From positions 62,001 through 126,000 of the forward strand of contig CBFFRP010000419.1 of assembly GCA_965644295.1 (NCBI GenBank): a stretch of DNA of 64,000 nucleotides. Direction: 5' to 3'. The notes under the pieces were generated by a model. It saw only the letters and a list, made by a program, of their open reading frames with translations. It was not told the origin of the DNA and made no database searches. Below are positions 63,457-64,000 of this stretch, piece after piece. Source of the stretch: Paraphysomonas bandaiensis. Taxonomy: Eukaryota > Chrysophyceae. The translations under genes and the position numbers were made by a program. Numbering within the stretch: the first letter of the stretch is position 1; every line of letters begins with the position of its first letter.

Positions 63457-64000
63457 CTACTTCGGTTGTTCAGTTGTTGAAGCTGCAGCGGGGGTTCCCA
63501 TTTCGTCCTCAACGCGTGTGACTTCAGTGTTTGTGTAATGCAAGTCCTCCATCTTAAATTCGTACCATTTGGTAGCATATTCCTGAGCTTCTTCAACGGC
63601 CTCCCATCCCTTCTGTGCTGTTGAAAAAATGTGACACACAAAGCGACAATAATATATATAGCATACCAATGTACTCATCGGCTAATGTGATTTCGTCCTG
63701 TACTTTCTCGATCACCTCCTCTATCTGTCCCTGGTCAATGAAATCTTCAATAGTCTTAACCTACAAAATACAAGTAAATAACTACATACGACATATATAT
63801 AATTTTTCATACATCTTCAGACATCAGAACTCCTTTTTGGATGAAGTGCATCCATTCTTCCACGCTCTTGCGATACCCACAATCAGCAGGAGCTCTCTAT
63901 AACAGACTATTAACATATATATATATAATCTCAACATGTAACTACCTCCACAGATGCCAAACACTTTGATGTTAATCTCATCAGAGTATTCCTTGCATCT
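63457..64000 (-). CDS. NDUFA5: Complex I subunit NDUFA5 (B13), 5' end outside window
   Basis: Accessory subunit of mitochondrial complex I, on the matrix arm. Exons in phase: 63946-64000 (partial), 63813-63896, 63667-63760 and 63457-63617. Residues in order: LMRLTSKCLASVERAPADCG, YRKSVEEWMHFIQKG, VKTIEDFIDQGQIEEVIEKV, QDEITLADEYIAQKGWEAVE, ending AAASTTEQPK. This matches the family pattern of YRKYTEQ, VKKLEDQLQGGQLEEVI and a closing W-containing helix. Introns are 49-55 bases. The C-terminus extends beyond the conserved region with an acidic Ala/Thr tail. Confidence 0.85.

Overview
The window is nuclear DNA from a eukaryote. Its genes carry GT-AG introns of about 45-160 bases, and it encodes INTS1, a U1A/U2B''-type spliceosomal protein, complex I NDUFA5 and a mitochondrial carrier. 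A CCDC146/MBO2-type coiled-coil protein points to a cell that builds flagella, most likely a flagellated protist. I cannot name the lineage. Intergenic DNA is AT-rich and full of TATG/CATA microsatellites and small mobile elements.

Layout. 1-1253 (-): EF-hand gene running off the left edge. 3254-8618 (-): five-exon adenylation/carrier-protein/membrane left-handed-helix synthetase. 9321-10580 (+): unknown protein with a 15-residue repeat. 10.6-15.3 kb: repeat-rich, with a 415-bp foldback element. 15268-16209 (+): DUF7918-like protein. 17997-25908 (-): INTS1, whose nine exons fit in phase. 26480-27233 (+): U1A/U2B''. 27788-29148: gutted hAT element with its target duplication.

29584-46418 is the main feature: a 16.8-kb integrated Polinton-like virus (PLV). 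It has about 428-bp terminal inverted repeats, identical over the outer 347 bp as I read them, and a 5-6 bp target duplication (GCTTGT). It encodes a DDE integrase with chromodomain, an SF3/D5-type helicase, a short protein-primed-type family B polymerase, a packaging ATPase, a penton-like minor capsid protein, a double-jelly-roll-type major capsid protein, a heptad-repeat fibre with a separate head ORF, a triplicated beta-rich domain in two proteins, basic core-like proteins and small zinc-finger proteins. No adenain-type maturation protease was seen. Replication genes share one upstream motif and a subset of structural genes share another, which suggests early and late promoter classes. Three basic proteins end in the same acidic-aromatic-Ala tail. 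Apart from a break between fibre shaft and head, the main genes are open.

47176-48091 (-): mitochondrial carrier with an incomplete third repeat. 48573-49991 (+): MFS transporter. 50807-51832 (-): N-myristoylatable p25-alpha/IQ protein. 52901-56228 (+): CCDC146/MBO2-like, seven exons. 56774-57926 (-): RNase H whose intron is an array of 5' splice-site copies. 58563-60665 (+): DUF2828/vWA protein. 60.7-63.1 kb: nested SINE-like and hAT elements. 63457-64000 (-): NDUFA5, 5' end beyond the window.

All calls come from reading translations and splice signals by eye. No database search was run, and splice models rest on GT-AG sites plus preserved phase.
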